Of a stretch of DNA of 16,422 nucleotides, positions 5,784-14,510 are shown piece after piece (within the stretch, counting starts at the first letter, position 1; every line of letters starts with the position of its first letter). The notes beneath the pieces were generated by a model, which saw nothing but the letters and a program-made list of their open reading frames with translations, had not been told where the DNA came from and ran no database searches. Both the position numbers and the translations under genes were made by a program. Origin of the DNA: CADAWZ01 sp045114665 (GTDB lineage Bacteria > Vulcanimicrobiota > CADAWZ01); NCBI GenBank assembly GCA_045114665.1, contig JBGUKW010000103.1, positions 1 to 16,422 on the forward strand. Reading direction: 5' to 3'.

Positions 5784-7933
5784 AGTTTTCTCCCTTGTTT
5801 TTTTATTTTATTTATTATATTTTTGCTTTGTTTAGAAGCATATTCAATGTCTTGTTCCAATATTTCAGATGAATAACGTAGTTTTTGGTATATTTTGAAA
5901 AATTCAACTAAATCATTTTTAAAATCTTCTGAAACTTTGCAGGTATTTATAAATTCATTTATTGTTTGACCATTTTCTTTATAAATATTAATTTTACTTA
6001 GATATTTAAAAATCTTCTTTCCTTCATCAGATATTTTTTTTCTTGTTTCTATGTTTATATATTCTCTTTTTTTATTTTTTACTATTGTTTTTATTTGTTC
6101 TTTATTTTTTATTATGTAATATATTATAATTAAAAGTATAAATATTGTTATTATGTAGATAACAATTTTAAAATATACAGATTTTGTTATTTTATTGACA
6201 TTTTTAGACATTGATTCTAAAAGATATTCAATATTTGTACTTTTAGAGATTTTTATTTCTGAAGAATAACTTGGGGTTGGATCTAATTCTATTACCCCAT
6301 GTCTTGTTATAATTTCAACCCAAGCATGTGCATCTGATTCTTTTATTTCATAGATTCCACTGAACGGATTATATTCTCCTTGTGTAAATCCAGTAACAAG
6401 TCGGCTTGGTATTCCATTTAATCTACATACAACAACCATTGCTGTCGCAAAATGTTCACAAAATCCTTTTTTTGATTCAAAGAGAAAATAATCAGTTGTT
6501 TCAGCATTTTCTGGAAATTTTTCTACATTGAGATCATAAGTATAATTATTTTTTAAATCTTCACATATTGCTAAAGCTTTTTCAAAATCATCTTCATATG
6601 TTACAAATTTATTTGAATAGTTAAGAAGTCTTTCACTAATTTTATCTTCTGGTAATTGTAAACATTCACTTACTCTATCATAGAGGTCTTTTTGGGTTTT
6701 GATACTTCCTATTCTTCTTTTTTTAAATTTAAATGGAATTTTTGCTAATTTAGGTCTGCTACTTATACAAGTATAACTCATTCCTTTTTCAAGAACATAA
6801 GGAGAAAATATTTCTCTATGATTTCCCATATATAATTGATTTCCAGGAAAATATAACATACTACAGAAATTGGCTGTATATACAATATTTGACATATCTT
6901 TTTCTATATTGAATGTCTGTATATTTTGAGTTTTTGGATCCTCTGGGAAAAATTCTGTATAAATGACATTGTCAACACCATTCATTTCTATAGATTTGTC
7001 AGGATTTTTTATTGACCATTTATTGCCGTCATATTCCGTAAAAACTCCACCTCTGTAATATGAAGGGTAAGAGGCTTTTACTCTCATTACAATATCATCA
7101 GAAAGTGTACCTCTGTAATTTAAATCCATGCTTTCACCAAAACCAAAATAGCCATTTGCAGGTTGTACAATTTTAGTTAGTCTATCGCCTGAAGTGCTTG
7201 ATGAAGATGAAGATTCATTTTTATTTTCTTGTTGTTTGTTGATAAAACTTAAGTGTTTAAATAGTTCAAAATTGTATATATTTACATTTTTGAGACTTAC
7301 TCTTGGGAGCAATATAAAAAATATGCTACCAATAAATATACCTAATATTATTGTTATTATTGAATATGTAAAAGCAGGTAAAAGAATATTTTCTTTTTTT
7401 TGATTTCTTTTTTGGTTCGGAAGTATGTTGTCTGAGATTGAATTATTTGAATAAAAATTTGAAATTCCAAATATGACTAAAAAAATTAATGCAAATATTA
7501 AATAAATTGTTGATGATATAAAAAATGCTCCTACAACAGTCAATATAAAACTTACTATGAGTGAATATTTTAAATCTCTTGAACTTGGAAGATCAAAGCT
7601 ATGTAGAGCTTGCAACCAACATAGAAGCAATGATACAGGAGCAGCTGGTCCCAAAGGACTTGTCATAAAATTTTCGAAAAAATTTAATAAACTCATTATC
7701 ATAAAAATAGATATTATTATTTTTACGATAATATATTTATTTTTTGAAAAATAGTAACTGAATATTGATCCAATTAAAATAAGATTCAATATTAAAAATG
7801 ATTCTGACGGCCATTCTATAGCCCAAAGAGTTAAAAGGGCTGAATATAAACCAGCAATACAAGTCAGCAAGCGGTATGATATTGATGATTCATATTCCCA
7901 AAGTGCTTTATTTATTTGTTTTATTTCATTCAT
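5765..7933 (-). CDS. TgpA-like membrane-anchored transglutaminase/protease
   Basis: 722 residues. The N-terminal part holds about six membrane segments (about 20-40, 46-62, 66-85, 124-158, 186-210), followed by a Ser-rich linker (241-249), an extracytoplasmic region, the transglutaminase-like domain (about 450-555), one further membrane helix (588-608) and a charged cytoplasmic C-terminal tail with a DUF4129-like look. The catalytic triad is complete: C492 in KGFCEHFATAM, H536 in DAHAWVE and D551 in IELDPTPSY. The TgpA family is membrane-bound, with the papain-like catalytic domain outside the cytoplasm; known members are envelope-associated and their natural substrates are poorly defined. 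The ATG overlaps the DUF58 stop codon as ATGA (7933-7930), showing coupled translation. DUF58 plus TgpA is a widespread pair, normally with a MoxR AAA+ ATPase, which is not next to this operon. Confidence 0.9.
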   Translation of the reverse strand: MNEIKQINKALWEYESSISYRLLTCIAGLYSALLTLWAIEWPSESFLILNLILIGSIFSYYFSKNKYIIVKIIISIFMIMSLLNFFENFMTSPLGPAAPVSLLLCWLQALHSFDLPSSRDLKYSLIVSFILTVVGAFFISSTIYLIFALIFLVIFGISNFYSNNSISDNILPNQKRNQKKENILLPAFTYSIITIILGIFIGSIFFILLPRVSLKNVNIYNFELFKHLSFINKQQENKNESSSSSSTSGDRLTKIVQPANGYFGFGESMDLNYRGTLSDDIVMRVKASYPSYYRGGVFTEYDGNKWSIKNPDKSIEMNGVDNVIYTEFFPEDPKTQNIQTFNIEKDMSNIVYTANFCSMLYFPGNQLYMGNHREIFSPYVLEKGMSYTCISSRPKLAKIPFKFKKRRIGSIKTQKDLYDRVSECLQLPEDKISERLLNYSNKFVTYEDDFEKALAICEDLKNNYTYDLNVEKFPENAETTDYFLFESKKGFCEHFATAMVVVCRLNGIPSRLVTGFTQGEYNPFSGIYEIKESDAHAWVEIITRHGVIELDPTPSYSSEIKISKSTNIEYLLESMSKNVNKITKSVYFKIVIYIITIFILLIIIYYIIKNKEQIKTIVKNKKREYINIETRKKISDEGKKIFKYLSKINIYKENGQTINEFINTCKVSEDFKNDLVEFFKIYQKLRYSSEILEQDIEYASKQSKNIINKIKKQGRKLWLNQN

Positions 7934-9120
7934 TTTGTAAATAGAAGTTTCATATTTTGATTTTTTGAATAAATGAAAAATTGCTCTTTATTTTCTGTTA
8001 TATTTTTGTTATAAAGTTCATGTTCATTTTTTTTCATTTTTTTATATGAAGAGGCATTAAAGAGAGAAATTACTAAATTAATACGCTCTTTAAAACAGAT
8101 TTTACTTATTTTATTTATTTTTTCTGGATTTGCAGTAAATAGAAATAATGTAGATATTCCATTTTTTTTCATATTTTTTATTGGCAATGTTTCATCAATT
8201 TCTTCAGGTTTTAGACTTGCCAAAGTTTGTAAAAGTTCATCTCCAGTTCCATTTTGTAGCTTCTTATTAGATATCACATAGGATTTTATTTTTGTTCTTG
8301 AACAATATCCTATAATTCCTGCAGAAGCTGTTATCATATCTTCAAATGGCGTTTCATCATCTTTGCCAAAAAGTGAATATTTATCTCCATCTATAATTAC
8401 AGCAGTTTTATTCATTCTTTCAGATGAGAATTCTTTTACAAGTAATTTTCCTTTTGCTGCACTCTTTTGCCAGTGTACAAGTCTGAGACCATCTGATGGT
8501 ACATGTTCTCTTAGACCAACAAACTCAGATTCTGCAGTTAATGATCTAAATTTCGAGCTTTTGTCAGATTGATATTTTGATAAATATGGAATCTGTTTGT
8601 AAACAGGCTGTTGTGGAAGTATGATTATTTTGTCTTTTGTTTGAAAATTTTTTTCAAGAAAAAAGAATGTAAAAGGAAAAAATGATTGAATCGATATTTT
8701 ATTTAATTCATGAAGACCTCGTTTTTTAGCTATAAATTCTGAGGTTATTGTCTTTTCTGATTTTGGAGGTAATATTTTTAATTCTCCACTAAAAATTTCT
8801 TTTTCTGTACAGTAGTTTTTTATTTCATCTTTGATCAAAATAAAAAAAGCTGGATATGCTCCATTATTTTTTAATGTATATGATATGTTTAAAGATTCCC
8901 CTGATGTATATAATGGGTATAAGTTTCTTGAAATTGTGATGTTTTTTAGATTTAAATAACCAAGAATAGGGATAATAAAAGTTATTCCAAATAGAAAAGA
9001 TGATATTACAAGAAAAAAACCTGTATTTGTTAAGATTGAGGCTATATATAGAAAAATAGCCGTCACAATTATTGAAGCATAAGAAAAATATCTGACGACA
9101 TATTTTATTATTGTTTCCAA
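7930..9120 (-). CDS. DUF58-domain protein
   Basis: 396 residues. Two N-terminal membrane helices (about 8-30 and 34-56) form a hairpin; the rest is likely an Ig-like segment (about 60-165) followed by the DUF58 signature LREHVPSDGLRLVHWQKSAAKGKLLVKEF (203-231) and a von Willebrand A-like region beginning VIIDGD (241-246). DUF58 proteins typically form an operon with MoxR-family ATPases and transglutaminase-like proteins and are thought to take part in assembly or regulation at the envelope; the mechanism is not established. The start is TTG (9120-9118), supported by AAAGGA about 8 nt upstream and the absence of a better start. First gene of the operon, with a clear promoter at 9193-9165. No ATPase gene precedes it here, since the upstream neighbour is divergent. 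Confidence 0.88.
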   Translation of the reverse strand: METIIKYVVRYFSYASIIVTAIFLYIASILTNTGFFLVISSFLFGITFIIPILGYLNLKNITISRNLYPLYTSGESLNISYTLKNNGAYPAFFILIKDEIKNYCTEKEIFSGELKILPPKSEKTITSEFIAKKRGLHELNKISIQSFFPFTFFFLEKNFQTKDKIIILPQQPVYKQIPYLSKYQSDKSSKFRSLTAESEFVGLREHVPSDGLRLVHWQKSAAKGKLLVKEFSSERMNKTAVIIDGDKYSLFGKDDETPFEDMITASAGIIGYCSRTKIKSYVISNKKLQNGTGDELLQTLASLKPEEIDETLPIKNMKKNGISTLFLFTANPEKINKISKICFKERINLVISLFNASSYKKMKKNEHELYNKNITENKEQFFIYSKNQNMKLLFTK

Positions 9121-9164
9121 ATTTACAATTCCTTTAGATTATCAAAAAAATTCACATTGTACAT

Positions 9165-9193
9165 ATTATAACATATACTGTTAAATATGGCAA
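9165..9193 (-). promoter_or_regulatory. Sigma70-type promoter for the DUF58-TgpA operon
   Basis: Read on the minus strand: TTGCCA (9193-9188), 17 bp, TATAAT (9170-9165). Transcription would begin near 9158, giving a leader of about 38 nt. Confidence 0.7.
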
Positions 9194-9239
9194 ATAAAAA
9201 ATATTTTTAATTTTCTCTTTTACTTGCATTTTTTTTAAT

Positions 9240-9245
9240 TATAAT
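9240..9245 (+). promoter_or_regulatory. -10 element for the M50 protease operon
   Basis: TATAAT about 45 nt upstream of the ATG at 9290. Upstream T-rich DNA has TTTTAC (9218-9223) at 16 bp as a weak -35. Together with the minus-strand promoter it makes 9121-9289 a divergent promoter region. Confidence 0.5.
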
Positions 9246-9289
9246 ATAGAATATTAGATAAACAAATTTTATTTTAGAGAAGACAAAAA

Positions 9290-9901
9290 ATGGACATGAT
9301 ATTAAACTTAATAATAACAATTGTATTAATATTAATAATACTTACATTTCATGAATTGGCACATGGTTGGACCGCTTGGCAATTTGGAGACCCTACTGCA
9401 AAATATGAGGGAAGGCTTACACTAAATCCAATTTCACACCTCGATCCAATAGGGGCTTTATGCCTCACTGTTACTGTCTGTTTAGGTTGGCCTGCTATGG
9501 GTTGGGCAAAACCTGTTCCAGTCGTAAGAGAAAGGCTTGCAAATCCTGCCGTACATCTTCCAATAGTAGCACTTGCAGGACCTGTATCTAATTTTATAAT
9601 GGCATTCATAGGAGCAATATTATTCCAACTTTTAGGAAGAATGCCTCTTATGAATTTTATCTGCATAAGATTTATACAGATAAATTTAGCTCTTGGATTG
9701 TTTAATCTAATACCTATTCCTCCACTTGACGGATTTAGAATTTTAATGGGATTGCTTCCACAAAATATGGCAAACAATATTGAATACAAAGTTTCATCAA
9801 ATCCAGCATTTCAATATGTAGGAATAATAATTGCAATACTTATTGCCAATGCTATTATAATGGCACCATATAGATATTTATTTGGATTGTTAGTTGGTTA
9901 A
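9290..9901 (+). CDS. Small site-2-type zinc metalloprotease (M50 family)
   Basis: 203 residues, almost wholly hydrophobic, the size of minimal site-2 protease family members such as Bacillus YwhC-like proteins. It is an intramembrane zinc protease. The HExxH motif is in TFHELAHGWTA (H21, E22, H25) within the first helix, and the third zinc ligand is D147 in NLIPIPPLDGFRIL (139-152), the family's N-x2-P-x4-DG motif. Other conserved stretches are GRLTLNPISHLDPIG (41-55) and GWAKPVPV (71-78). No PDZ domain. ATG 9290 follows AGAGAAG; ATG 9296 (M3) is an alternative start. First gene of a four-gene transcript with a lipoprotein 24 nt downstream. The substrate is unknown. Confidence 0.92.
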   Translation: MDMILNLIITIVLILIILTFHELAHGWTAWQFGDPTAKYEGRLTLNPISHLDPIGALCLTVTVCLGWPAMGWAKPVPVVRERLANPAVHLPIVALAGPVSNFIMAFIGAILFQLLGRMPLMNFICIRFIQINLALGLFNLIPIPPLDGFRILMGLLPQNMANNIEYKVSSNPAFQYVGIIIAILIANAIIMAPYRYLFGLLVG

Positions 9902-9925
9902 AAAAAATTTGGAGATAAAAACAAA

Positions 9926-10588
9926 ATGAAAAAATTTTTTATTGTAAGTTTGGCAACTGCCATTTTATTTTCTGCAGGTTGCACATCAACAAAAACAAAT
10001 AACATGTTCTATCCAATGAATCAAGGTTCAGTTTGGAATTATGAAACAAACCTAAAGACACCAAAAGGCGAAAAGACATTTACATCTGAAGTCAAAGCAG
10101 GTCAACAGGTAAATGAAAATGGAAAATCTTGCACAGAAATGATTTACAGTTCAAAGTCATCTGTTGAAGTAAACAAAAAAGAATATTACACACTTGACAA
10201 TGAAAAAGTACAGCTTGTTTCTTCTAATTTTATGGGTAAAGAATCAACTTATGAACCACCTATGACAATTTTACCTGCAGAAAAAGATGAAGAGACAAAA
10301 TGGGAGTGGTCTGGCAAAATAAATGGTGTCAAAGCATATGCAAATTTTTCACTTACTAAAGGCAATATGGACACTGTCATAGACGGAAAAAATGTTACAG
10401 CAACAAAAGTAAATTCTGTTATAATAATGGCAGATGACAATACAGTAATTACAGAAGACAAATATTTTGCTTTTGAAAAGGGATTGATAAGAAGTGATGC
10501 TGTAATAATTGAAAAGAATGATCAAAAAAATAAAGTAGAAATAAATACAATAATGAAAGATTGTAAAATAACTGGAGTAGATAAATAA
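9926..10588 (+). CDS. Lipoprotein of unknown function
   Basis: 220 residues. A basic start (MKKFF) and hydrophobic stretch lead to the lipobox SAGC with C19 as the lipidated residue; Ser rather than Leu at -3 is a relaxed lipobox. The mature part has no family I recognise firmly. It is polar and beta-rich, with repeated Lys/Thr/Glu strands and FYPMNQGSVWNYE near its start (about 28-40), a pattern seen in predicted secreted lipoproteins where a Trp-Tyr pair follows a Pro-x-x-x-Gly turn. The ribosome site GGAG lies 9 nt before the ATG. It ends 1 nt before rimO, so the two are translated together; no functional link to RimO is implied. Confidence 0.8.
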   Translation: MKKFFIVSLATAILFSAGCTSTKTNNMFYPMNQGSVWNYETNLKTPKGEKTFTSEVKAGQQVNENGKSCTEMIYSSKSSVEVNKKEYYTLDNEKVQLVSSNFMGKESTYEPPMTILPAEKDEETKWEWSGKINGVKAYANFSLTKGNMDTVIDGKNVTATKVNSVIIMADDNTVITEDKYFAFEKGLIRSDAVIIEKNDQKNKVEINTIMKDCKITGVDK

Positions 10589-10589
10589 T

Positions 10590-11966
10590 ATGAACTTCTA
10601 CATGGTCAGCTTAGGGTGTGCAAAAAATCTTGTTGATTCTGAAACGATAATAAACATTTTAGAAAAAAATGGTCATAAACTTGTATTTGAAGAAAATAAT
10701 GCAGACATAGTTTTGATAATGACTTGTGCATTCATAAAAATGGCAAGAGATGAAGCAGAAAGTGTTATAAACGAATTTACAGAAAAAAAGAAAAAAATTG
10801 GTTTCAAAGTATATGTTGGTGGCTGTTATGCAAAAAGGTATTCATCAGAAGTAGAAAATAGATTTCCAGATGTTGATGGCTGGTTTGGCATATCCAATTT
10901 ATCTAAGATTACAGAACTTTTGACAGAAAAAGAAAACAGACTGAAAGAATCATTTGAGATACCAAGTGAATATGAAAAATACACAGGAAGAAAGCTAACA
11001 ACTCCTTCACATTGGGCATATTTAAAGATATCTGACGGCTGTACTCACAAATGTGCATATTGTGCTATTCCAAATATAAGGGGAAAATATAGAAGTAGAA
11101 GCATTGACGACATAATAACAGAGGCAAAATATTTGGTTGATACAGGTGTAAAAGAATTTCAAGTAATAGCACAGGATACTGGACTTTATGGAATAGACCT
11201 CAACAAAAAACACATGCTTGTTCCACTTCTCGAAAAACTTGAAGAGATTTCAGGGTTGGAGTGGATAAGACTTTTGTATATAAATCCATTTTCTATGCCA
11301 AATGATCTCATTGATTTTATGGCTTCTTCAAAAAAGGTTGTAAAATATCTCGATATTCCAATGCAACATGCTTCTGAACATGTTTTAAAATTGATGAAAA
11401 GAGCAGGAAATGGCGAGGAATATTTAAAACTTCTCTCTGACATAAGAAGCAAAATTTCTGAAATTGCAATAAGATCGACATTTATAACAGGATTTCCAGG
11501 TGAAACAGATGAGGATTTTGAGATATTATTAAAATTTCTCGAAGATGCAAAAATAAACAGAGCTGGATTTTTTAAATATTCAGATGAAGAAGGCACTCTC
11601 GCTTTTGACTACCCAGATAAAGTTGATGAAAAGACAAAAGAAGAGAGATACCAGAGAATAGCAAAAATACAGAGAAGAATTTCATCTGAACTGACAAATC
11701 AAAGAAAAGGTAAAGTAGTTAAAATCATAATTGACAACAAATTTGACAGTCTTTCAATGAGGCATATTTCAGACCAATTTAGAGACAGAAAAATAAGACT
11801 TGTAAATAGTTATATAGGCAGAACAGAGCAGGACGCTCCAGAAGTTGATGCGATAGTTCTTGCCTATGGCATACCATCAAGTCTGAATTTAAAAACAGGT
11901 GATTTTGTTAATGTAAAAATCACACATACCAATATTTATGACAGTGCGGGAAAATTTGTAGAGTAA
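10590..11966 (+). CDS. rimO: Ribosomal protein S12 methylthiotransferase RimO
   Basis: 458 residues, close to E. coli RimO. A radical-SAM enzyme with two [4Fe-4S] clusters that adds a methylthio group to the conserved aspartate of ribosomal protein S12. The N-terminal UPF0004 domain carries the auxiliary-cluster cysteines C10 (in SLGCAKNLVDSE, the RimO signature), C46 and C79. The radical-SAM motif CTHKCAYC gives C151, C155 and C158. FITGFPGETDEDF (about 298-310) is a further family motif. A C-terminal TRAM-like domain (about 390-456) should hold S12. RimO and not MiaB is indicated by GCAKNLVDSE. Start ATG 10590 is 1 nt after the lipoprotein stop; a TPR gene follows after 4 nt. Confidence 0.95.
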   Translation: MNFYMVSLGCAKNLVDSETIINILEKNGHKLVFEENNADIVLIMTCAFIKMARDEAESVINEFTEKKKKIGFKVYVGGCYAKRYSSEVENRFPDVDGWFGISNLSKITELLTEKENRLKESFEIPSEYEKYTGRKLTTPSHWAYLKISDGCTHKCAYCAIPNIRGKYRSRSIDDIITEAKYLVDTGVKEFQVIAQDTGLYGIDLNKKHMLVPLLEKLEEISGLEWIRLLYINPFSMPNDLIDFMASSKKVVKYLDIPMQHASEHVLKLMKRAGNGEEYLKLLSDIRSKISEIAIRSTFITGFPGETDEDFEILLKFLEDAKINRAGFFKYSDEEGTLAFDYPDKVDEKTKEERYQRIAKIQRRISSELTNQRKGKVVKIIIDNKFDSLSMRHISDQFRDRKIRLVNSYIGRTEQDAPEVDAIVLAYGIPSSLNLKTGDFVNVKITHTNIYDSAGKFVE

Positions 11967-11970
11967 AAAA

Positions 11971-13164
11971 ATGGCGAAAATAAAACAAGAATTATCAGAA
12001 TTACAAAAAAGAATAAATACAAAACTTGGTGGGGAATACTTAAACGAGGCCAAGGAATTTTTTAATACAGGCGAAGAAGAAAAGGCTAATGAACTGCTAA
12101 AAAAAGCCATAAATCTGAGAGGTAACCAAAATAGAAATTATGCCTGTTTTTTACAAGCCCAACATATGAAAAATTTGGATAAAGCGATAAATATTTGTGA
12201 AGAATTACTCCTGCAAATGCATCCCTATGATCCATTTAACTACGACATAAAAAAGCATCTTGGTCATCTATATTTAAAAGTATCTGAAAAGACTCATTCA
12301 TCCGTTATAAGAAGAGAATATGAAGGAGATGCAATCAGATATTTTTTACAGGCATTACAAGTAAATCCAAATGACTATGAAACATTAATAAATGTTGCAG
12401 AAACTTTTGACAAAATTGGAGAAGTTCAAGGGGCAATGTACATAACCCAAAGGGCTATTGATCTCGCTCCTAATGTTCCAACTGCTTATGAAATTAGAGC
12501 AAGGGTTATAAATAATCACTATGGCGATTTTCACAATGCGGTATTTACTTTAAGAGAATTTATAAAGACGAATAATGCCACTTCATCGACATATATCACT
12601 TTAGGTGATATATACAAAATGAATGGTTGGTTTGAGCATGCGGAATATTACTATAAAAAAGCATTTGAAGATAAAATCACAGATGACATAATAAAGGTAA
12701 ATTTCTTTATGATACTTTTAGCAAATGGCAAAAAAGCTGAAGCAAATAAACTTTTAAGTGAAGTGTCATTAGATGATATATATTTAAAAACTTGTAGATG
12801 TATAAGCGAACTTAATATATCTTCAACTTCAGATGATTTAGAAGAGATGATAAAGAATTTTTTATATAGTAATAATCGCAAACTATATGATGACCTTTTG
12901 GGAGATATAATAAATCAAATTGCAAAAGAAAAGCAAGACGATAAGGAATTATATTTTTTGACAGGGTTGTTATATGAAAAAAGTTATGATACTTGTAAAA
13001 AAGATTATTTAAAAACAAAGGCTAAAAAGGCTTTTAATAAATCAGAAAATCAAGAATATATTTTAAAATATGCAACAAAAAAAGAATATAGGACAATTAC
13101 TGGAAGTGATAGACCACGTAACCACCCAACAAAAAAAGGAAAAAGTAAGCAAATAGATAATTAG
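11971..13164 (+). CDS. Tetratricopeptide-repeat protein
   Basis: 397 residues without signal peptide or membrane helix, so cytoplasmic. Helical TPR-type repeats can be seen at about 23-49, 58-82, 117-133 (YEGDAIRYFLQALQVNP), 136-167 (LINVAETFDKIG...AIDLAPN) and 205-233 (YITLGDIYKMNGWFEHAEYYYKKAFE), with degenerate helical units to about 350. The C-terminal tail (365-397) is strongly basic and low in hydrophobic residues. TPR arrays bind partner proteins; the partner here is unknown. The gene starts 4 nt after rimO with only a weak ribosome site, so it relies on coupling. No enzyme domain is visible. Confidence 0.85.
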   Translation: MAKIKQELSELQKRINTKLGGEYLNEAKEFFNTGEEEKANELLKKAINLRGNQNRNYACFLQAQHMKNLDKAINICEELLLQMHPYDPFNYDIKKHLGHLYLKVSEKTHSSVIRREYEGDAIRYFLQALQVNPNDYETLINVAETFDKIGEVQGAMYITQRAIDLAPNVPTAYEIRARVINNHYGDFHNAVFTLREFIKTNNATSSTYITLGDIYKMNGWFEHAEYYYKKAFEDKITDDIIKVNFFMILLANGKKAEANKLLSEVSLDDIYLKTCRCISELNISSTSDDLEEMIKNFLYSNNRKLYDDLLGDIINQIAKEKQDDKELYFLTGLLYEKSYDTCKKDYLKTKAKKAFNKSENQEYILKYATKKEYRTITGSDRPRNHPTKKGKSKQIDN

Positions 13165-13176
13165 GAAATGAGAAAT

Positions 13177-13212
13177 AAAAAATGGGCTGTTAAGCATACA
13201 GTCCATTTTTTT
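13177..13212 (+). terminator. Intrinsic terminator of the M50-rimO-TPR operon
   Basis: AAAAAATGGGCTGT (13177-13190) pairs with ACAGTCCATTTTTTT (13198-13212) with one G-U pair and a 7-nt loop, followed by the T-run that forms its right arm. The DNA from here to the promoter at 13323 is AT-rich and holds no gene; a short AAAGGAGAG-like ribosome site near 13290 leads only to a four-codon frame (ATG at 13315). Confidence 0.85.
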
Positions 13213-13322
13213 ATTTGCAATTTCAAATTTCATAAAAAATTAACAATTATACAATTTTTTTAACAAAATAATGAACATAAAGTTAATAAAAGGAGAGTAT
13301 AAATAAAATATAAAATGGCTAA

Positions 13323-13351
13323 TTGACATTATCATTATTCAGTTTTATAAT
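13323..13351 (+). promoter_or_regulatory. Perfect consensus sigma70 promoter
   Basis: TTGACA (13323-13328), 17 bp, TATAAT (13346-13351): both hexamers and the spacing are ideal. Transcription would begin near 13358, 28 nt before the nuclease ATG. Confidence 0.8.
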
Positions 13352-13385
13352 AAATATAGAGAAGGAATGAGATAATTAAATTACA

Positions 13386-14510
13386 ATGAAAAAAGAAATA
13401 ATCATAGACAAAAATACAGATTTTAGCAAATTATATCTTAAAAAAGAAGATGTAATAGACCTTATCAAAAATCATCCAGAATTTATAAAATACATCGAAA
13501 AAGTATTCAAGGAAAGAAAATTTAAATCTATTAAAGATTTAGACTTCACCGATGGCTACTTATTTGGGACTGTTATGCTTAATAAAGAAATCTGCAAAGA
13601 TGTTTTGGAAGCCATTTTAGGATTCAAAATAGCAGATATTCAAATTATTGAGCTTGAAAAAACAGCACAAAATGGATATGAAACTAAAAGCGTAAGATTT
13701 GATGTCATTCTAAAAGATAACAAAGGTAATATCTATAATATTGAAATGCAAGTAAGCTCAAAGGACAAAGAAAATTTAGGCAAAAGAACACGCTATTATC
13801 AAATAATGATAGATAGTCTTATGCTAAAAAAAGGTGATGATTACAGCAAACTAAAAAAGAGTATCATTATATTTATCTGTCCATTCACATTGTTTGATAA
13901 AAAGAGACAGGTCTATACATTCAATACATACTGTGAAGAAGATAAAAATTTAAAGTTAAATGACGAAACAACAAAAATTTTCATTTCAACAAGAAATAAA
14001 AAAGATAAAAAATTAAATGTCAATTTAGAAGAACTTATCAATTTTATAAATGGAAAAGTGAACCGTAATAATGTATTGATAGACAAGATTGTAAATGAGA
14101 TTGAAGAAATCAAAAATAGAGAAGAATGGAGGGTTGAGTATATGTTATCAGTATTGAATTATTCAGATGCTCGCAGAGAAGGTTATAGAGAGGGTCGTAG
14201 AGAGGGTCGTAGAGAGGGTCGTAGAGAGGGAGAATATATTGGAGAAAGGCGTGGAGAAGCACAAAAAACGGTAAATTCAATAAAATCATTTATGAATAAT
14301 GCTCGTTTACCTATTGAACAAGTAGTAAATTTTTTAGAAATTCCTGTTGAACAACAACAATTATATTATAAACTTGTAAATGATCCTGATTTTTGTGAAA
14401 AATATTTTGCTGATGAAAGCAATTTTATTGATCCTTCAGATTACGAATACGAAGATGAAGATTTTGAGGAAAATGAAGAAGATTACTACGAAAAAAATGA
14501 AGAGGAATAA
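13386..14510 (+). CDS. Rpn / PD-(D/E)XK nuclease family putative transposase
   Basis: 374 residues. Rpn-type proteins (PD-(D/E)XK nuclease transposase family) are DNA endonucleases found in multiple copies in many genomes; E. coli RpnA promotes RecA-independent recombination. Catalytic pattern: D106 in VRFDVIL and E120-x-Q122 in YNIEMQVSS, with FTDGYLFGTVM (54-64) and KSIIIFICPF (158-167) as further family motifs. Residues 263-292 are Arg/Glu/Gly-rich, with repeated REGR encoded by a 12-bp tandem repeat, a feature often seen in this family. A helical tail (298-345) precedes a very acidic Glu/Tyr C-terminus (350-374). The start at ATG 13386 is backed by an in-frame stop at 13377; the AGAAGGA at 13360-13366 is about 19 nt away, unusually far, so initiation is probably inefficient despite the ideal promoter. 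Confidence 0.88.
   Translation: MKKEIIIDKNTDFSKLYLKKEDVIDLIKNHPEFIKYIEKVFKERKFKSIKDLDFTDGYLFGTVMLNKEICKDVLEAILGFKIADIQIIELEKTAQNGYETKSVRFDVILKDNKGNIYNIEMQVSSKDKENLGKRTRYYQIMIDSLMLKKGDDYSKLKKSIIIFICPFTLFDKKRQVYTFNTYCEEDKNLKLNDETTKIFISTRNKKDKKLNVNLEELINFINGKVNRNNVLIDKIVNEIEEIKNREEWRVEYMLSVLNYSDARREGYREGRREGRREGRREGEYIGERRGEAQKTVNSIKSFMNNARLPIEQVVNFLEIPVEQQQLYYKLVNDPDFCEKYFADESNFIDPSDYEYEDEDFEENEEDYYEKNEEE
14187..14231 (+). repeat. In-frame 12-bp tandem repeat
   Basis: AGAGAGGGTCGT occurs in tandem at 14187, 14199 and 14211, then a partial fourth copy to 14231. Each unit adds four residues (Arg/Glu/Gly) without shifting the frame, so slippage would change only linker length in the nuclease. Confidence 0.9.

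Noticed and set aside
5488..5835. Plus-strand frame of 115 codons opposite the coiled-coil gene
   Set aside because: Overlaps two well-supported minus-strand genes and has no ribosome site; hydrophobic only because it mirrors a Lys/Glu-rich protein.
14187..14231. Tandem repeat considered as a CRISPR-like array
   Set aside because: 12-bp units without spacers and in frame with a coding sequence.
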